Assembly: GCF_004193775.1 (NCBI RefSeq)
Contig: NC_041002.1
Location: 35,933,112 to 35,997,111 of the forward strand
Source: Glycine soja
Taxonomy: Eukaryota; Streptophyta; Magnoliopsida; Fabales; Fabaceae
Direction of reading: 5' to 3'
Length of the DNA: 64,000 nucleotides
The notes under the pieces are model-generated. The model made no database searches, was not told where the DNA came from, and saw nothing but the letters and a program-made list of their open reading frames with translations. Numbering within the stretch: position 1 is the first letter of the stretch; each line of letters starts with the position of its first letter. Shown in pieces: positions 11,905 through 25,136 of the stretch. Position numbers and translations under genes: made by a program.

Positions 11905-13271
11905 TGATGCATCAATCTCCTCCAATTTATGGTTGTTTTGTAGTTTTGTAATTACATTTTGTTAAAGATAGGTAATAAATACTTAGTATGTCTGTTTTGT
12001 GTGTTTAATAATCATTTTCTCTCAATTTCAGGTTAATTAGGCAAGTTTGTGAAGTGTTGATTTTCACCCTCTTGTTAAGCCAATCTTCTGGCTTAGCGAG
12101 CCATCCGCTGAGCGCAACACCCCTTGGCTGAGCACGAGGAAGAATCTGGAAGAAGGATGAGCTGTGCATTTGTGTTAAGTGAAGGGTCATTCAGTGTAAC
12201 ACACCGCTTCAGTCCATCTATTGAGCGAGAAAAGCACGTGCTAAGCCGAAATCCACTAATGAGCGCTAAGCGGTTTAGAAATGCGCTAAATGCGCAAGCA
12301 CGAACAAAGCCACCTATTTAAGCCTGAAATCAGATTTTGGAGAGGGAGTTTAGGCCTTTTCTTGAAGCTTTTGCATGTCTAGGGTTTTCTAGAGAGAGAA
12401 AGGTCCAAGTTCCAGAGAGTTTGAGAGATTTTGCTGTGTGAAGACCTGCAGAGAATCAAGCTTGAAGAGGAAGTCGTCCTGAGAGCTTGAGATGAGTTTG
12501 TGAGTGATTGTGAGGTTCTAGAGGTGAAGGAGACATCCTCACCACTTGTATTTCTTCAATCTTTCATCTTTCTCTTCTCTTTGTTGTAAAGGAAGCTTCC
12601 CAGTTATGGAAAGCTAAATCCTCTATTGGTTCTTCCTTATAGGTACTTGATGAAAATACTTGTATATCTATTTAATGATGTTTTGTGTGTTCACTGTGCT
12701 ATCAGAACTTCATTCTACCATGCGTTTACCTTGATCACATAGATGCATGTGTTTTTAGGATCATTCAATAGTGGAAACTGGTATGATTCTTAGAACTTGA
12801 TAGGACGGGGCTAGTTTATCGTATTATCATGAGGGATCGGGGTATGGTAACCTAGTTGTTGTATGTTTGTCTTAATGCGGTTCTGGTCAAGTTTAGTCCA
12901 ACGAGAGGAATCTGCAGACGAAGCCTGATCAGGATTAGGCTAGACTATCATGAGGAATCAGGGTTTAGCATTTCAGGAGACACCATAGAACACATGAGCA
13001 TTGTTAAGTAGAGAATATCCTTTTAACATCAGACACCTATTAGGAAGACCAACATGTTACCTACTTGTCTTTACGAATCATTACTCACGTGATTTTCCTT
13101 TTTAATAGTTAGTTTACACACCTGTTCATAGTAAACGCGTCTCTTTTTATACTAGACACCTATTCACTAAAGTAGCTTTACCAAGTAACACAAGTTCCCC
13201 GAGAGTTCGATACTTGGTTCTTACAGTTTTATACTACTTGCGCGATCCGGTGCACTTGCCGCAACCGAACA
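11905..13271 (+). mobile_element. element B: 3' LTR
   Basis: The stretch from the TG at 11905 to the CA at 13271 (…CCGAACA) matches the 5' LTR pieces at 6712-7610 and 8690-8828 and, inverted, E's LTR at 4504-5560. It contains more CGCTAAGCG words (12070-12290), a TATTTAAG box near 12315, and a terminal ACTTGCGCGATCCG. The left boundary is inferred and the right boundary is well supported by the primer-site geometry of the 5' copy. It abuts element F sequence at 13272 with no recognisable target duplication. Confidence 0.65.
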
Positions 13272-13784
13272 CTCGATCACATATTTGCATTCGAATTTGA
13301 ATTTTGTGCCAAAAAAAGTGCAGAGATAAAAAAAAGAAGCAAAAAAAAAAGGCAAAAAAAAGTTGCACTCAGAGTCTTTTTTTTTTTTACATACTTATAT
13401 TTCAAAATAAAAATGTGTCTTGTTGGTTATTTACATCTAGTATAGTTCAATTCTTGGACAATCTTTTTTCTTCATTCTGGAGTCTTTTAGTTTGTCTTTC
13501 TTGGCATTCCTTTTGAGTATTCCTTTTATTATTTTTGTTTGTATTTTCTTAGTTTTGTCTTAGAGTATTTCTTTTCTTAGCTTCTTGAGTTGAGTTTTGA
13601 TTTGTGACATATTTCACATTGAATACTTCTGGAATTGGAGCAAGAGTGGTAAAAGGCAAAAATGCATATTATAAAAGAAAAAAGTCTTGAAAGAGTGATG
13701 CAAGAGTGAACTTGAGTGAAACACTAAGTTGAGTGGTCAGGTCTTATTCTATTTTTTACTTGTGCACTAACTTTCCTTGTAGGT
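13272..13784 (+). mobile_element. element F: leader between (missing) 5' LTR and gag
   Basis: This is AT-rich, non-coding sequence with A-tracts (13310-13370) and T-rich stretches. No 5' LTR or primer site of F is recognisable before it, because B's LTR abuts directly. It reads straight into the gag start at 13785. Confidence 0.5.
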
Positions 13785-14985
13785 ATGGCTTCTAAAAGTG
13801 GAGATGCTACTCCACCATCTCCAAAAACCGCAAGGCTCAAGGTGGAGATGACTAAACTTGGTGATCGAATGAGAAGAATGAGTTATGACAATGAATAAAG
13901 GATGGAGAGAATGAGGAGAGTTTGGGAAGAATACACGGAAGTAGTGAAGCTTTAAGTGTAAGGATTGAAAATATAGAGCGAAGAAGAGAGGTAAGATCAT
14001 TTAATTCTTCTCATGGAGAGGATGAAGGGTATGACGATGATGAGGGAGGAATGAGGAATGAGATGTATAGGAAGAGAAGAAATCATAGAAGATATGGAGG
14101 TAGGAAAAGAGAGGAAGGGATTAAGGGAGTGAAGGTGAAGATCCATACTTTTAAAGGGACTTATGATCCATAAGCGTATCTTGAGTGGGAGATAAAGGTT
14201 GAGCAAGTCTTTGCTTGTTACAACTATAATGAAGAGAAAAAGATCAAATTGGCCTCACTAAAGTTTGAGGGATATGCTTTAGTATGGTGGAACCAAGTGA
14301 GGAATGATGTTGGGATGATGAGAAGGTATTTGATTAATACTTGGCAAGACATGAAGAGAGTTTTGAGAGAGAGATTTGTGTCATCCTATTATGGGAGAGA
14401 CCTTCACAACAAGCTCCAAAGACTAATTCAAGGAAATAGGAGTGTGGATGAGTATTACAAAGAGATGGAGATTTCCTTGATTAGGGTTCAAATTAAGGAA
14501 TCTTAAGAAGCCACCATGGCAAGGTTTTTGCATAGTCTCAATAAAGAGATCCAAGACATTGTAGAGTTGCACCACTACGCCTCTTTGGAGGATCTCATTC
14601 ATCAAGCTATCAAGGTGGAACAACAATTAAAGAGGAAGCAAGCATACAAGAAGTCTCCCTATGACTCTTCAACTTGGAAGGATAAAGAGACATTCAAGAA
14701 GGAGGAAGGATCTTCATTCAAATTTCATGAAAAAGGTGTTGCCCTTGGTAAAAATAATTCTAACCCTACTCCCACTTCTTCAAAAGCGAGTTCTATTAAA
14801 TGTTTTAAGTGTTTGGGAAAAGGTCATGTTGTCTCCCAATGTCTTAACAAAAGGACTACGGTTGTGTTGGGTAATAGGATATTAATAGTGCATCTTCTTC
14901 TAGCTCGTCTAGTTCTTCTAGTGAGAGTGAAAGTGAATGTGATGTACAACCCTTGGAAGGTGATCTTTTGATGGTTAGGAGGTTA
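13785..14985 (+). pseudogene. element F: gypsy gag with zinc knuckle, broken
   Basis: The frame opens MASKSGDATPPSP (13785), passes a stop, an arginine-rich stretch and a KVKIHTFKGTYDP motif. A Gag domain follows ([62 protein letters not shown]), then a CCHC zinc knuckle [14 protein letters not shown] near 14806-14850. In-frame stops occur at about 13897, 14171 and 14504, so the protein is not intact. Element G carries the same style of zinc knuckle (CFKCLGRGHITSQC), so F and G appear to belong to related gypsy lineages. Confidence 0.85.
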
Positions 14986-15002
14986 ATGGGAAGTGTGTGT
15001 AA

Positions 15003-15887
15003 GGATAGAGATGAAACTTAAAGGGAGAACATTTTTCATACTAGGTGCATGGTCATGGGAAAATATGCTATTTGATTATTGATAGGGGTAGTTGCACTAA
15101 TGTAGGTAGCCAAAGATTGATTGAAAAGATTGCTTTGAAAACTTCCTCTCACCCTAGGCCTTACAAACTACAATGGTTGAGTGAGAATGGGGAGCTAGTT
15201 GTAGATAGACAAGTTTTGATATGCTTCTTCATTGGAAAATATGTTGATGAGATATTGTTTGATGTAGTCCTTATGGAGGCTAACCATCTCTTACTTGGAA
15301 GGCTTTGGCAGTATGATAGGGATGTTGTCCATAATGGTGTCACAAACAAATTTTCATGTGTACATAAAGGGGAAAAGGTGATGATCAAATAAAAATGAGA
15401 GTGAAAAAAGAACAAGATAGAAAAGAAGAGAAAAACAAAAATTGATGAAAAGAGAGAAAAGAAAGAAAAAAATAGAGATAAAAGAAAGAGTGAAACTGTA
15501 AAAAAAGATAAAAATCAAGAAGAGAGAAAAATACAAAGCTTGTTCATGAGAGAAAAAGACGTGAAGAGAGTGATGCTAGCTAGGCAACCTATGTATTTAC
15601 TAATGCCTCATGATTATTGTTTCTCTTCTATTGCTAGTTCTTTGCCTATAGGTGTGGAAGAATTATTGAAGAAGTTTGGGGATGTCTTCCCCAAAGACAC
15701 CCCTCATGGGTTACCTCCTTTGAGAGGGATATAGCACCAAATTGATCTCATTTCAAGAGTGTCCTTACCAAATAGAAGCAATCCAGAAGAGACAAAAGAG
15801 ATCCAAAGGCAAGTGGAGAGCTTGATGGAAACATGATGGGTGAGAGAAATGTTGAGCCCATGTGCTATGCTCGTCATCTTGGTAAAT
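15003..15887 (+). pseudogene. element F: protease remnant and the very start of RT
   Basis: The 115-codon frame at 15045-15392 is a retropepsin-like segment: YLIIDRGSCTNV has arginine within the D-x-G active-site triplet, and MEANHLLLGRLWQYDRDV is the flap-to-C-terminal signature. A lysine-rich linker follows. Then 15540-15830 gives the region just before RT (LLKKFGDVFPKDTPHGLPPLRGI, stop, HQIDL, ...SLMET, stop). The sequence WVREMLSPCAMLVILV (15840-15887) is the beginning of RT and then jumps directly to integrase text. The rest of RT, RNase H and the integrase catalytic core are absent. Confidence 0.8.
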
Positions 15888-16526
15888 CAAAATCTATCTC
15901 AACTTCTAAGGTACGTGGTAGGTAAGAATTTGAAAGCTTGGGAGGAATGCCTACCACATGCTGAATTTTCTTATAATAGGATAGTAAACTCTACTACTTA
16001 TTCTCCTTTTGAGGTAGTTTACAGTTCTAGTCCATTGTCCCCTCTTAATTTGTTACCTTTGCTTAACACTTATGCTATGATGAATAAGGATGGGCTTTCT
16101 AAAGCCAATTTTGTTAAGAGTTTGCATGAGAAGGGGAAAGCACAAATTGAGAAAAAGATTGACCAATATGCTAGATATTCCAATAAGGGGAGAAAGAAAA
16201 TGGTTATCAAACCGGGTGATTGGGTTTGGATTCACTTGAGGAAGAATAGGTTTACTTCCAAAAGGAAATCTGAACTTCAAGAAAAGGGAGATAGTCCTTT
16301 TCAAGTTTTAAAGCGCATAAACTATAATGCATATAAAATTGCTTTACCACTAGACTATGGTGTGAGCAATACTTTTAATGTTACTAACTTGACTCTTTGT
16401 GATATAGGTACCTTTGACATCGATTCTAGGGCAAATTCTTCCCAAGAAGGAGGGTATGATAGAGGATTATCCAAGGAGGAAGAGTTTGGCTTGGGTGGGC
16501 TCTACATGGATGAACCAATCACTTGA
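15888..16526 (+). pseudogene. element F: integrase C-terminal region fused to RT start
   Basis: After the junction, the frame reads LRYVVGKNLKAWEECLPHAEFSYNR...STTYSPFEVVYSS..PLSPLNLLPL, the segment just after the integrase DDE core. It continues VIKPGDWVWIHLRKNRF...KRKSELQEKGDSPFQVLKRINYNAYKIALP, the GPY/F-like C-terminal module. The fused frame 15840-16526 has 228 codons without a stop, so the deletion happened to preserve the reading frame. No DDE residues remain. The product would have no integrase activity. Confidence 0.85.
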
Positions 16527-16599
16527 ACAAGGAGTAAGAGATTTCAAGAAGAGTTTGGCAAGAGACTAAATTCTCTCATGGAGGAATGAGAAGAAGAAG

Positions 16600-17075
16600 C
16601 GAACCTCATAAATTTTAGCCAACTTCTAAAATAAGATTTATTTTCATTTTTAATTGTATTTTGGGTCTATTTTGGGACTTGTAATGTGTTGCTACCTTTT
16701 TATTGTTATTTTTAAATCTTTTAATTATTAGATTAGTTATCGGGCCCTAGGCCTAATTTAGGATTATTAGTAGGAGTTATAAATAGACTCCTTAAACAAT
16801 TTGTTGACAGTTTTTGATGAAATTTCATATTAGACATAGTTAAGAAAATGTCTCTCTTGGTTCTTTTGTGAAACCTTAGGTTCTTATCAAAGAATTCTAT
16901 TCTTTGTGGCGAATCATCCTCAACTTATCAATCTTCCAAGATTGTGGCATTGTTCTTTCCATATTCTTTTCTAATTTCGCTTTTTACTTTTTATTTTTTG
17001 CAATTTCAGAGAGTTTCAAATGGGTTTCCCAATTTATTGATGCTAAAAATTGGATCCACAAATTAGGGTTCCATC
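16600..17075 (+). mobile_element. element F: 3' LTR (start approximate)
   Basis: This non-coding stretch follows the polyprotein stop. It has an AT-rich U3-like part, a TATAAATAG box at 16778-16786, and a pyrimidine-rich R/U5-like part ending GGGTTCCATCA at 17075. Element A coding sequence resumes exactly at 17076, which supports CA at 17074-17075 as the LTR end. The 5' LTR is not in place, so neither TSD nor LTR length can be verified. Confidence 0.55.
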
Positions 17076-17640
17076 AGTACTTGGTTTGCTAGTAGCCAAG
17101 ACACCGAGAAACATGGTGGCGAATGTCCGAATGCATATCATTCTAGAAGAATCTATCCTAAAGGAGATGGAGAGTTTTAGTAACTCCCATGTGGCCACCA
17201 AAGGGTTTTTAATGAAATTCGTCCAACAAAATTGAAGTGAAGAAACTGGCTGTCGGGAGCCAAATCTTGCCATTAAAGAAAATAAGATTATGATGTATTG
17301 TGAAGTTCTGATGTGCTTTGGGGTGTTGTTGGATTTGCGTGAGTAAATCCTAGTATGACAAATGTTTCAGTAGAGAAGCCCGAATTGGTCCATGAATGCA
17401 AAATTGAGAAGCGATAGAGAATACAATTGACTGGAGGGAATTCAGGATAGAGTGTCGGCAATGATATTGGTGGAGTCGGACTTGTATTGGATTGTGTAAT
17501 CATAGCCCAGGAGTTTGGTAAGATAAATTTGTTGTTTGAGAGTTTGTATCACCTGAGACATGAGGTACTTGAGGCTCCGGTGATTCATAAGAATCACGAA
17601 AGGATGACCCAAAAGGTAGTGTCTCCACTTGCGCACTATT
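17076..17640 (-). pseudogene. element A: RNase H end and integrase zinc-binding domain
   Basis: On the minus strand, 17442-17636 encodes RKWRHYLLGHPFVILMNHRSLKYL...QIYLTKLLGYDYTIQYKSDSTNIIADTLS, the RNase H C-terminal region of a gypsy polyprotein. Downstream, 17076-17273 gives a degenerate integrase HHCC segment whose expected histidines and cysteines are mostly lost. The frame breaks between the two and stops at 17076 where element F begins. The catalytic integrase core is not found in the window; the C-terminal chromodomain-like end is at 4206-4503. Confidence 0.7.
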
Positions 17641-17969
17641 GTAGTTATGGCATGAAGTTCGCAGGCGTATGTCGATAACCGCTGAAGTCGAGGACAGAAA
17701 TACTTGCTAAAAGAAGTAATTGGATGGGAGTTTTGCAGGAGAACTGCACCAGGAAGAGAGAAGTCTGGCGTAGTCAGAACTAGAGCTTCGGTCGTACATT
17801 GTTTGAGTACTTCAAAGGCTCGTTGGGCTTTTGGTTGTCAGAGAAATTGGTCCTTCCTTAGCAGCAAGGTAAGCGACGTGGCCACTGCTGCATATCCCTT
17901 AATGAATTTTCGATAGAAACCAGTTAATTCGAGGAACCCTCGCAATTCAAATTGTGATGAAGGAGCTGG

Positions 17970-18723
17970 CTATGCAACCATTGCTTGAATCTTAGCCAGG
18001 TCTAGGGACACACCGTCGGTCGACACAATATGCCTTAGGTAGTGTAAGTTGTTATGAGTAAACAAACACTTAGAATGGCATAGAAATAATTGGCCCTGAT
18101 ATAGATTTTTAAGGACAACTTCCAAGTGGTTGAGGTGGTTTGAAAGTGATGAGCTGAAGACAAAGATGTCGTCAAAAAAGACCACGACAAATTTGCGAAG
18201 AAATGGTCTAACATGATCATGCATAGTCGCCTGAAATGTCGAAGGGGGCATTACAGAGTCCGAACGACATGACTTTATACTTAAAATGTCCATGGTGAGT
18301 ACGAAAATCCATTTTCGGGATGTCCTCGTCGACCATACGTATTTGGTGAATGCCTTGCCGAAGGTCAAGCTTGGAGAACTAGGAAGCCTTGCCTAACTCG
18401 TCGAGGAGCTCATCTATCATAGGCACGGGAAATCTATCTTTGATTGTGATGGTGTTTAGAGCCCAGTAGTCGACATAGCAATGCCAGGTTCCGCGTACTC
18501 CTTCTTCTTTACCAGGAGCACCGATGAAGAGAAAGGGATGTGACTGGGTTATATGAGGCCAGCCGCGAGCATAGAAGCTATCTACCTTTTGAGTTCCGAC
18601 TTTTGGCAATATGGGTATCAATAAGGCTTTACGTCCACTGGTTTGGAGTTGGGTGTGAGGTGGATGTGGTAGGAGATTGAACGGGAGGGAGTAATTGAGA
18701 AGGTTCTTGGAAGAAGGAATCAA
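17970..18723 (-). pseudogene. element A: reverse transcriptase, frameshifted
   Basis: Two minus-strand frames cover RT. The frame 18379-18723 holds the N-terminal palm (HCYVDYWALNTITIKDRFPVPMIDELLDEL). The frame 17970-18368 holds [44 protein letters not shown] and the region after the active site. The catalytic aspartate pair is present as FFDD. RT copies the element's RNA to DNA in Gag particles, but the frame change near 18370 and disturbed residues around [17 protein letters not shown] (where the LDLKSGYHQI-type motif should be) make this copy inactive. Confidence 0.8.
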
Positions 18724-19190
18724 AGCGCGAAGATAGGGTGGTGATGACAGGGGGTAGTGAAGGTGAAACTAAGGGTGCAAGAGGACCAAGTGGGTGTTGA
18801 GGCTCTGGGTCAGGGATTTGGACCAAATGAAACAAGGTTGAGAGGCTTTGTATGTGCACATAGCGTTTCAGTTGATGGGCTGATGCGGAATCAGGGCAAA
18901 GTGGTACATCCGCTTGTAAGGTTATGGGCCGGCCCAGGTGGGTGAAGGACATAGTTAGGGAGGTGTAATCAGTCATTATAGGGCCCAGGTTTTGGAGCCA
19001 TTGGACCTTAAGGACTATATCAGCACCATAGAGGGGAAGCTGGAAAAGGTCTAGGGTGAATTGGTGGCCCTCAACGACGATGGTAACCTGGGGGCATGTG
19101 GTGTTGCTGGTTAGCCGATTTCTATTTCCCACTATAATATGCAGGGTTGTTGTCGATGATGTAGGGAGGTTCAAGAACTTAGCAACACGA
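18724..19190 (-). pseudogene. element A: protease region
   Basis: The minus-strand frame within 18629-19174 reads LPTSSTTTLHIIVGNRNRLTS...VTIVVEGHQFTLDLFQLPLYGADIVLKVQWLQNLGPIMTDY. This is the C-terminal part of a chromovirus-like retropepsin followed by the linker to RT. The upstream D-S/T-G region is disturbed (around 19190-19250). The frame changes before the RT frame. It is non-functional. Confidence 0.7.
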
Positions 19191-20284
19191 CTCTAAATGA
19201 AGTTATGGATGCTTCTATCATCCAAGAGAATGGTGACATGATGAAGACGAATATGGTCGTATAAGCGAAATGTTTCGGCCGTCGACATCCCTGAGAGAGC
19301 ATTGAAGTTGATTTGAGGATGAGGGTTTGTATCATCAACATAAGCTGGTGGCTCCGCGGTTAGGTGGTCCAAGTTAGAAGGTTCATCTTCGTTGGCAATG
19401 AGAAGGTGGAGTCAAGGCTTGCATCTGTGGTCGACAATCCACTTCGCATCACATTGGTAGTAGAGACCTTTGTCTCGCCGAACTTCCATCTCCTATAGGG
19501 CCAGTCGTTTGATTGGTAATTTGTGAGTGGGCGTGGCGGTGGGACCTGGTGGTGAATGGGGTGAAAGCGAGGGATGGACTGGAGCATGGGAGTATCGACG
19601 ATGGTCCTGTAATTTGTCCTCCTGAAGCTTGGCAAGGGCAACCGCTTGGGGAAAAGAAAGAGGTTGAAGTGCCTAAACTTCACAACGCAACTCTAGATTG
19701 GGGTCGAAAACGAAGAAACTAAGGAGGAAAGGAGGGGCAAGGCCCATGATCCAGTTCACGAGTCATTCAAACTCAATGAGGTACTCGTTGATGGAGCCTC
19801 ACAGAGTTAATTTGAACAACGTGCCCTGAGGGTCATCATAGTATGAAGGGGCGAAGCGCGATTCGAGTGCTTGAAGCATGGCGAGCCATGATGTGAGGAA
19901 CCCATTCCTCGACATCCATTGGTATCAGCAGGGAGCCGGACCCTCCATGTAGAAGGAGGAAACTATTAGTTTCTCGTGGTCGGGGGTCCCTTGATAATCA
20001 AAGAACTGACAAATTTTGAATATCCAGCCCATGGGATCCTGGCTGTCGAAGCGTGCTACCTCGATCTTCATGTGAGGTTGTGAGGGTGAGGGTGGGGTAG
20101 GTGTTTGGGGGCTTTTGGGGGAGGAAGGGCTGATGGTCAGGGCGGCCAATCGTTCCATGATGGAGTTGATCTTGCCATCCATGGTGGTTTAGGCCTGAGC
20201 CTATGTGGTGTGGTTCTGTGTGAGGCATGTAACGACCTCCTCAAGGCGATCAATGGTGGCTTGGTGAGTGTTGTGGTCGGGCAT
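19191..20284 (-). pseudogene. element A: gag, degenerate
   Basis: Reading from ATG at 20282-20284 on the minus strand, an N-terminal segment with two early stops gives a coiled-coil-like region. The frame 19925-20182 follows (MDGKINSIMERLAAL, then KIEVARFDSQDPMGWIFKICQFFDYQGTPDHEKLIVSSFYMEG), the N-terminal part of a gypsy Gag domain. Near 19385-19500 another frame gives RRDKGLYYQCDAKWIVDHRCKP, a zinc knuckle whose first cysteine is replaced by tyrosine. Many frame changes separate these pieces. The order gag-protease-RT-RNase H-integrase on the minus strand is intact. Confidence 0.75.
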
Positions 20285-20309
20285 GGTGCGAAGGTTGCCA
20301 AAGGCAGGT

Positions 20310-20712
20310 TGGACTAGTTTATAAGGTATCTATGCTAAATTGCTAATGAAAACTGTGGAAAATACTCTGCTAATTTCTTTGCTATTAGTGGTATTTATAA
20401 TGTTTACAAATGAGGGGGAAATGCCAATCAATGGCCAATAGAGGGAATATCTCAAGGATAACAGAATGGGATATGGAATATAATTCTGTTACAACTGATT
20501 TGCAATGAGAAATTATCTAATGGCCGCCAATAGAGGGAATATCTCAAGGATAACAGAATGGGATATGGAATATAATTATGTTACAACTGATTTGCAATGA
20601 GAAATTATCTAATGGCCTTGTCTTCTTCTGCTCCTGAATTTACATGAAGTCACTAAGGTAATTGGGTCTCGTGCGGGTTCTCTTGGACCTGGTAGTAGTT
20701 GGGTTGCTATCA
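20310..20712 (-). mobile_element. element A: 5' LTR
   Basis: On the minus strand the LTR starts TGATAGCAACCCAAC at 20712, carries the C-terminal coding tail (YLSDFM then TAA at 20640-20642), and has a TATAAATACC box near 20396-20405. It ends just before gag. The first 115 bp match the remnant at 4164-4278. The 3' boundary near 20310 is approximate because no clear primer site is seen. The LTR contains a 92-bp internal tandem duplication. Confidence 0.6.
20432..20617. repeat. 92-bp tandem duplication inside element A's LTR
   Basis: CCAATAGAGGGAATATCTCA begins at 20435 and again at 20527. The repeated unit runs through GGATATGGAATATAATT to GAGAAATTATCTAATGGCC. The two copies differ at only a few positions. 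The unit lies upstream of the TATA-like site when read on the minus strand, so it duplicates part of U3. Confidence 0.85.
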
Positions 20713-21170
20713 CTGAACTTATACATAAAAGTTAAGTAGAAGTTAACAACAAAGCCACACACAATTTATAGAAGTCAAAGAACAGATGAACCTAAGATGC
20801 CAATTGCCAAGTATGTAAAGAGCTTTGAAACATTAACAACCAATTGACACCTTTCCATATTACTCTCCCCTAAGAACACGTTGACAGATAAAAAATCAAA
20901 ATTTACAAATGCCTAGACCCACAAATGCAATAGCCTTATCCTGTAACACATAATTGTTGCTCTTCTCAATTCATTTGCAACATATAGCCATCCAAATTAA
21001 CTAAGGCAAGGATTTGTTTGGATTTTTTTTCTTACAAATAATCTTCCAAATCACACAATAAAGAGAAAAAATAAAGGGAAATAATAACACAATAAAAAAA
21101 GAGTATTACTTGATGTTGCAGCCTACCGCACTACTCGCAAGTAGAGCACAAAACAATATGAGCAAAAATC
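20713..21170. other. intergenic, no gene seen
   Basis: AT-rich sequence between two LTR remnants. I see no ORF, RNA gene or terminal repeat in it. Confidence 0.5.
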
Positions 21171-22187
21171 TGTTGGACAAGTGGTCTCAATAACTTTAGA
21201 GGGGGTGAATTAAGTTTAAAAATTCTCACTAACAAACTTTTGACCCCCTTCTAAATGATAGGCTCAGAACGCAGAAGAAGCAGCAGCAATCAATTTAATA
21301 ATGTTCTTTAAACATGCAAGATAAAATTGATTGCAATAAAATAAATAAGATAAAGGAAGAGAGAAATGCAAACTCGGTTTATACTGGTTCGGCCATTTCC
21401 CGTGCCTACGTCTAGTCCTCAAGCAACCCACTTGAGATTTTCACTAACTTTGTAAAAATCCTTTTTACAACTTTTGAACACCCAAGGAATCCTTTTCCCT
21501 TGTGTTCAGAAAACTCACAATTCAAGAGACAAACAGTCTCTTGATTACAACTTACTTTCTGAGATGAACAAAAAGATTTCTCTCCTTTAGAGTGGATAAT
21601 ACAATTTGATGTTCTTGGATGAACTCTCAATAAATTTGCAAGTGTTTGCCCAAGAGTTTTTTAGAGAGCATTTGGCAATTAAGTTCTCTTAGAATATTTC
21701 TCTCTTCCTTTTTGAAGTCAGACACACATATATATAGGCCCTTCGTGCCTTTTCAAAATAGTTTGAAGAGAAGTGTCTTTTCAAAAAGCTTTTTTTGAAA
21801 TTCTTCACTGGTAATCGATTACAGGTTTCTGGTAATCGATTACACAATTATATTTTGAAGGGTCATGACTTTTCAAATTGAATTTCAAGAGTTTCGTTGC
21901 TGGTAATCGATTACACACCAATGGTAATGGATTACACATTCAAAATTCAAATTTCAAACCCTTTTAAGAAGCTGATTTGTAAACTTGTCTTCTGGTAATT
22001 GATTACACTGCCTGGTAATCGATTACCAGAGCCTTGATATGTTGGAAACAATGTGTTTTGAGGAAAAAGCTTATCTTGAATGAATCTTGAAGCAATGCTT
22101 GTTTGTTGAAGCAACCTTGTCTTAATCTTGAAAGCAACCTTGTTTGATTATTCTTTGGCATCATCAAAATCATGTATTCATACATTC
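21171..22187 (+). mobile_element. partial LTR of the J family
   Basis: It begins TGTTGGACAAGTGGTCTCAA and matches 48203 onward through GAATTAAGTTT, CTCTCAATAAATTTGC and the TAATCGATTA palindrome block to TGTATTCATACATTCACA. It then loses similarity, so the last 380 bp or so of the family LTR are absent. It retains about 270 bp (near 21320-21590) that the 48.2-kb copy has deleted. A TATATATAGG box is near 21730. Six GTAATCGATTAC-type words occur in three pairs. Confidence 0.7.
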
Positions 22188-22216
22188 ACAAAATCTACGA
22201 AGGAAAATCTCCTAAA

Positions 22217-22348
22217 CCTAAAACCCATATAACAAAAGGTCCAAATTATAGCAAGAATAGAGAATGCAACAACACTAAAATACCTAAAACTCATATAACA
22301 AAAGGTCCAAATTATAGCAAGAATAGAGAATGCAACAACACTAAAATA
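22217..22348. repeat. 66-bp tandem duplication
   Basis: CCTAAAACCCATATAACAAA starts at 22217 and a near-identical copy at 22283 (C to T at one site). The two units are adjacent and run through AGAATGCAACAACACTAAAA. The 60-residue ORF across it is a by-product of the duplication. Confidence 0.9.
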
Positions 22349-22498
22349 ATATGAAAAGAAAAAAGATATTAATGGCTTCGAAAAGAAGAAAACTTTAAGT
22401 AAGGTGAATTGAATGGGTCTCGTGAGATAAAGGAAATTTTGAGTAGTAATTTGTGCGGATAGGTTTGCAGAAATGATGTATTTGTGTCTTCTCTAGTA

Positions 22499-25136
<2,638 letters not shown>

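Noticed and set aside
21811..22026. CRISPR-like reading of the regularly spaced GTAATCGATTAC words
   Set aside because: Eukaryotic LTR context, 12-bp palindromic words in pairs, spacers repeated between copies and no cas genes; not a CRISPR array.
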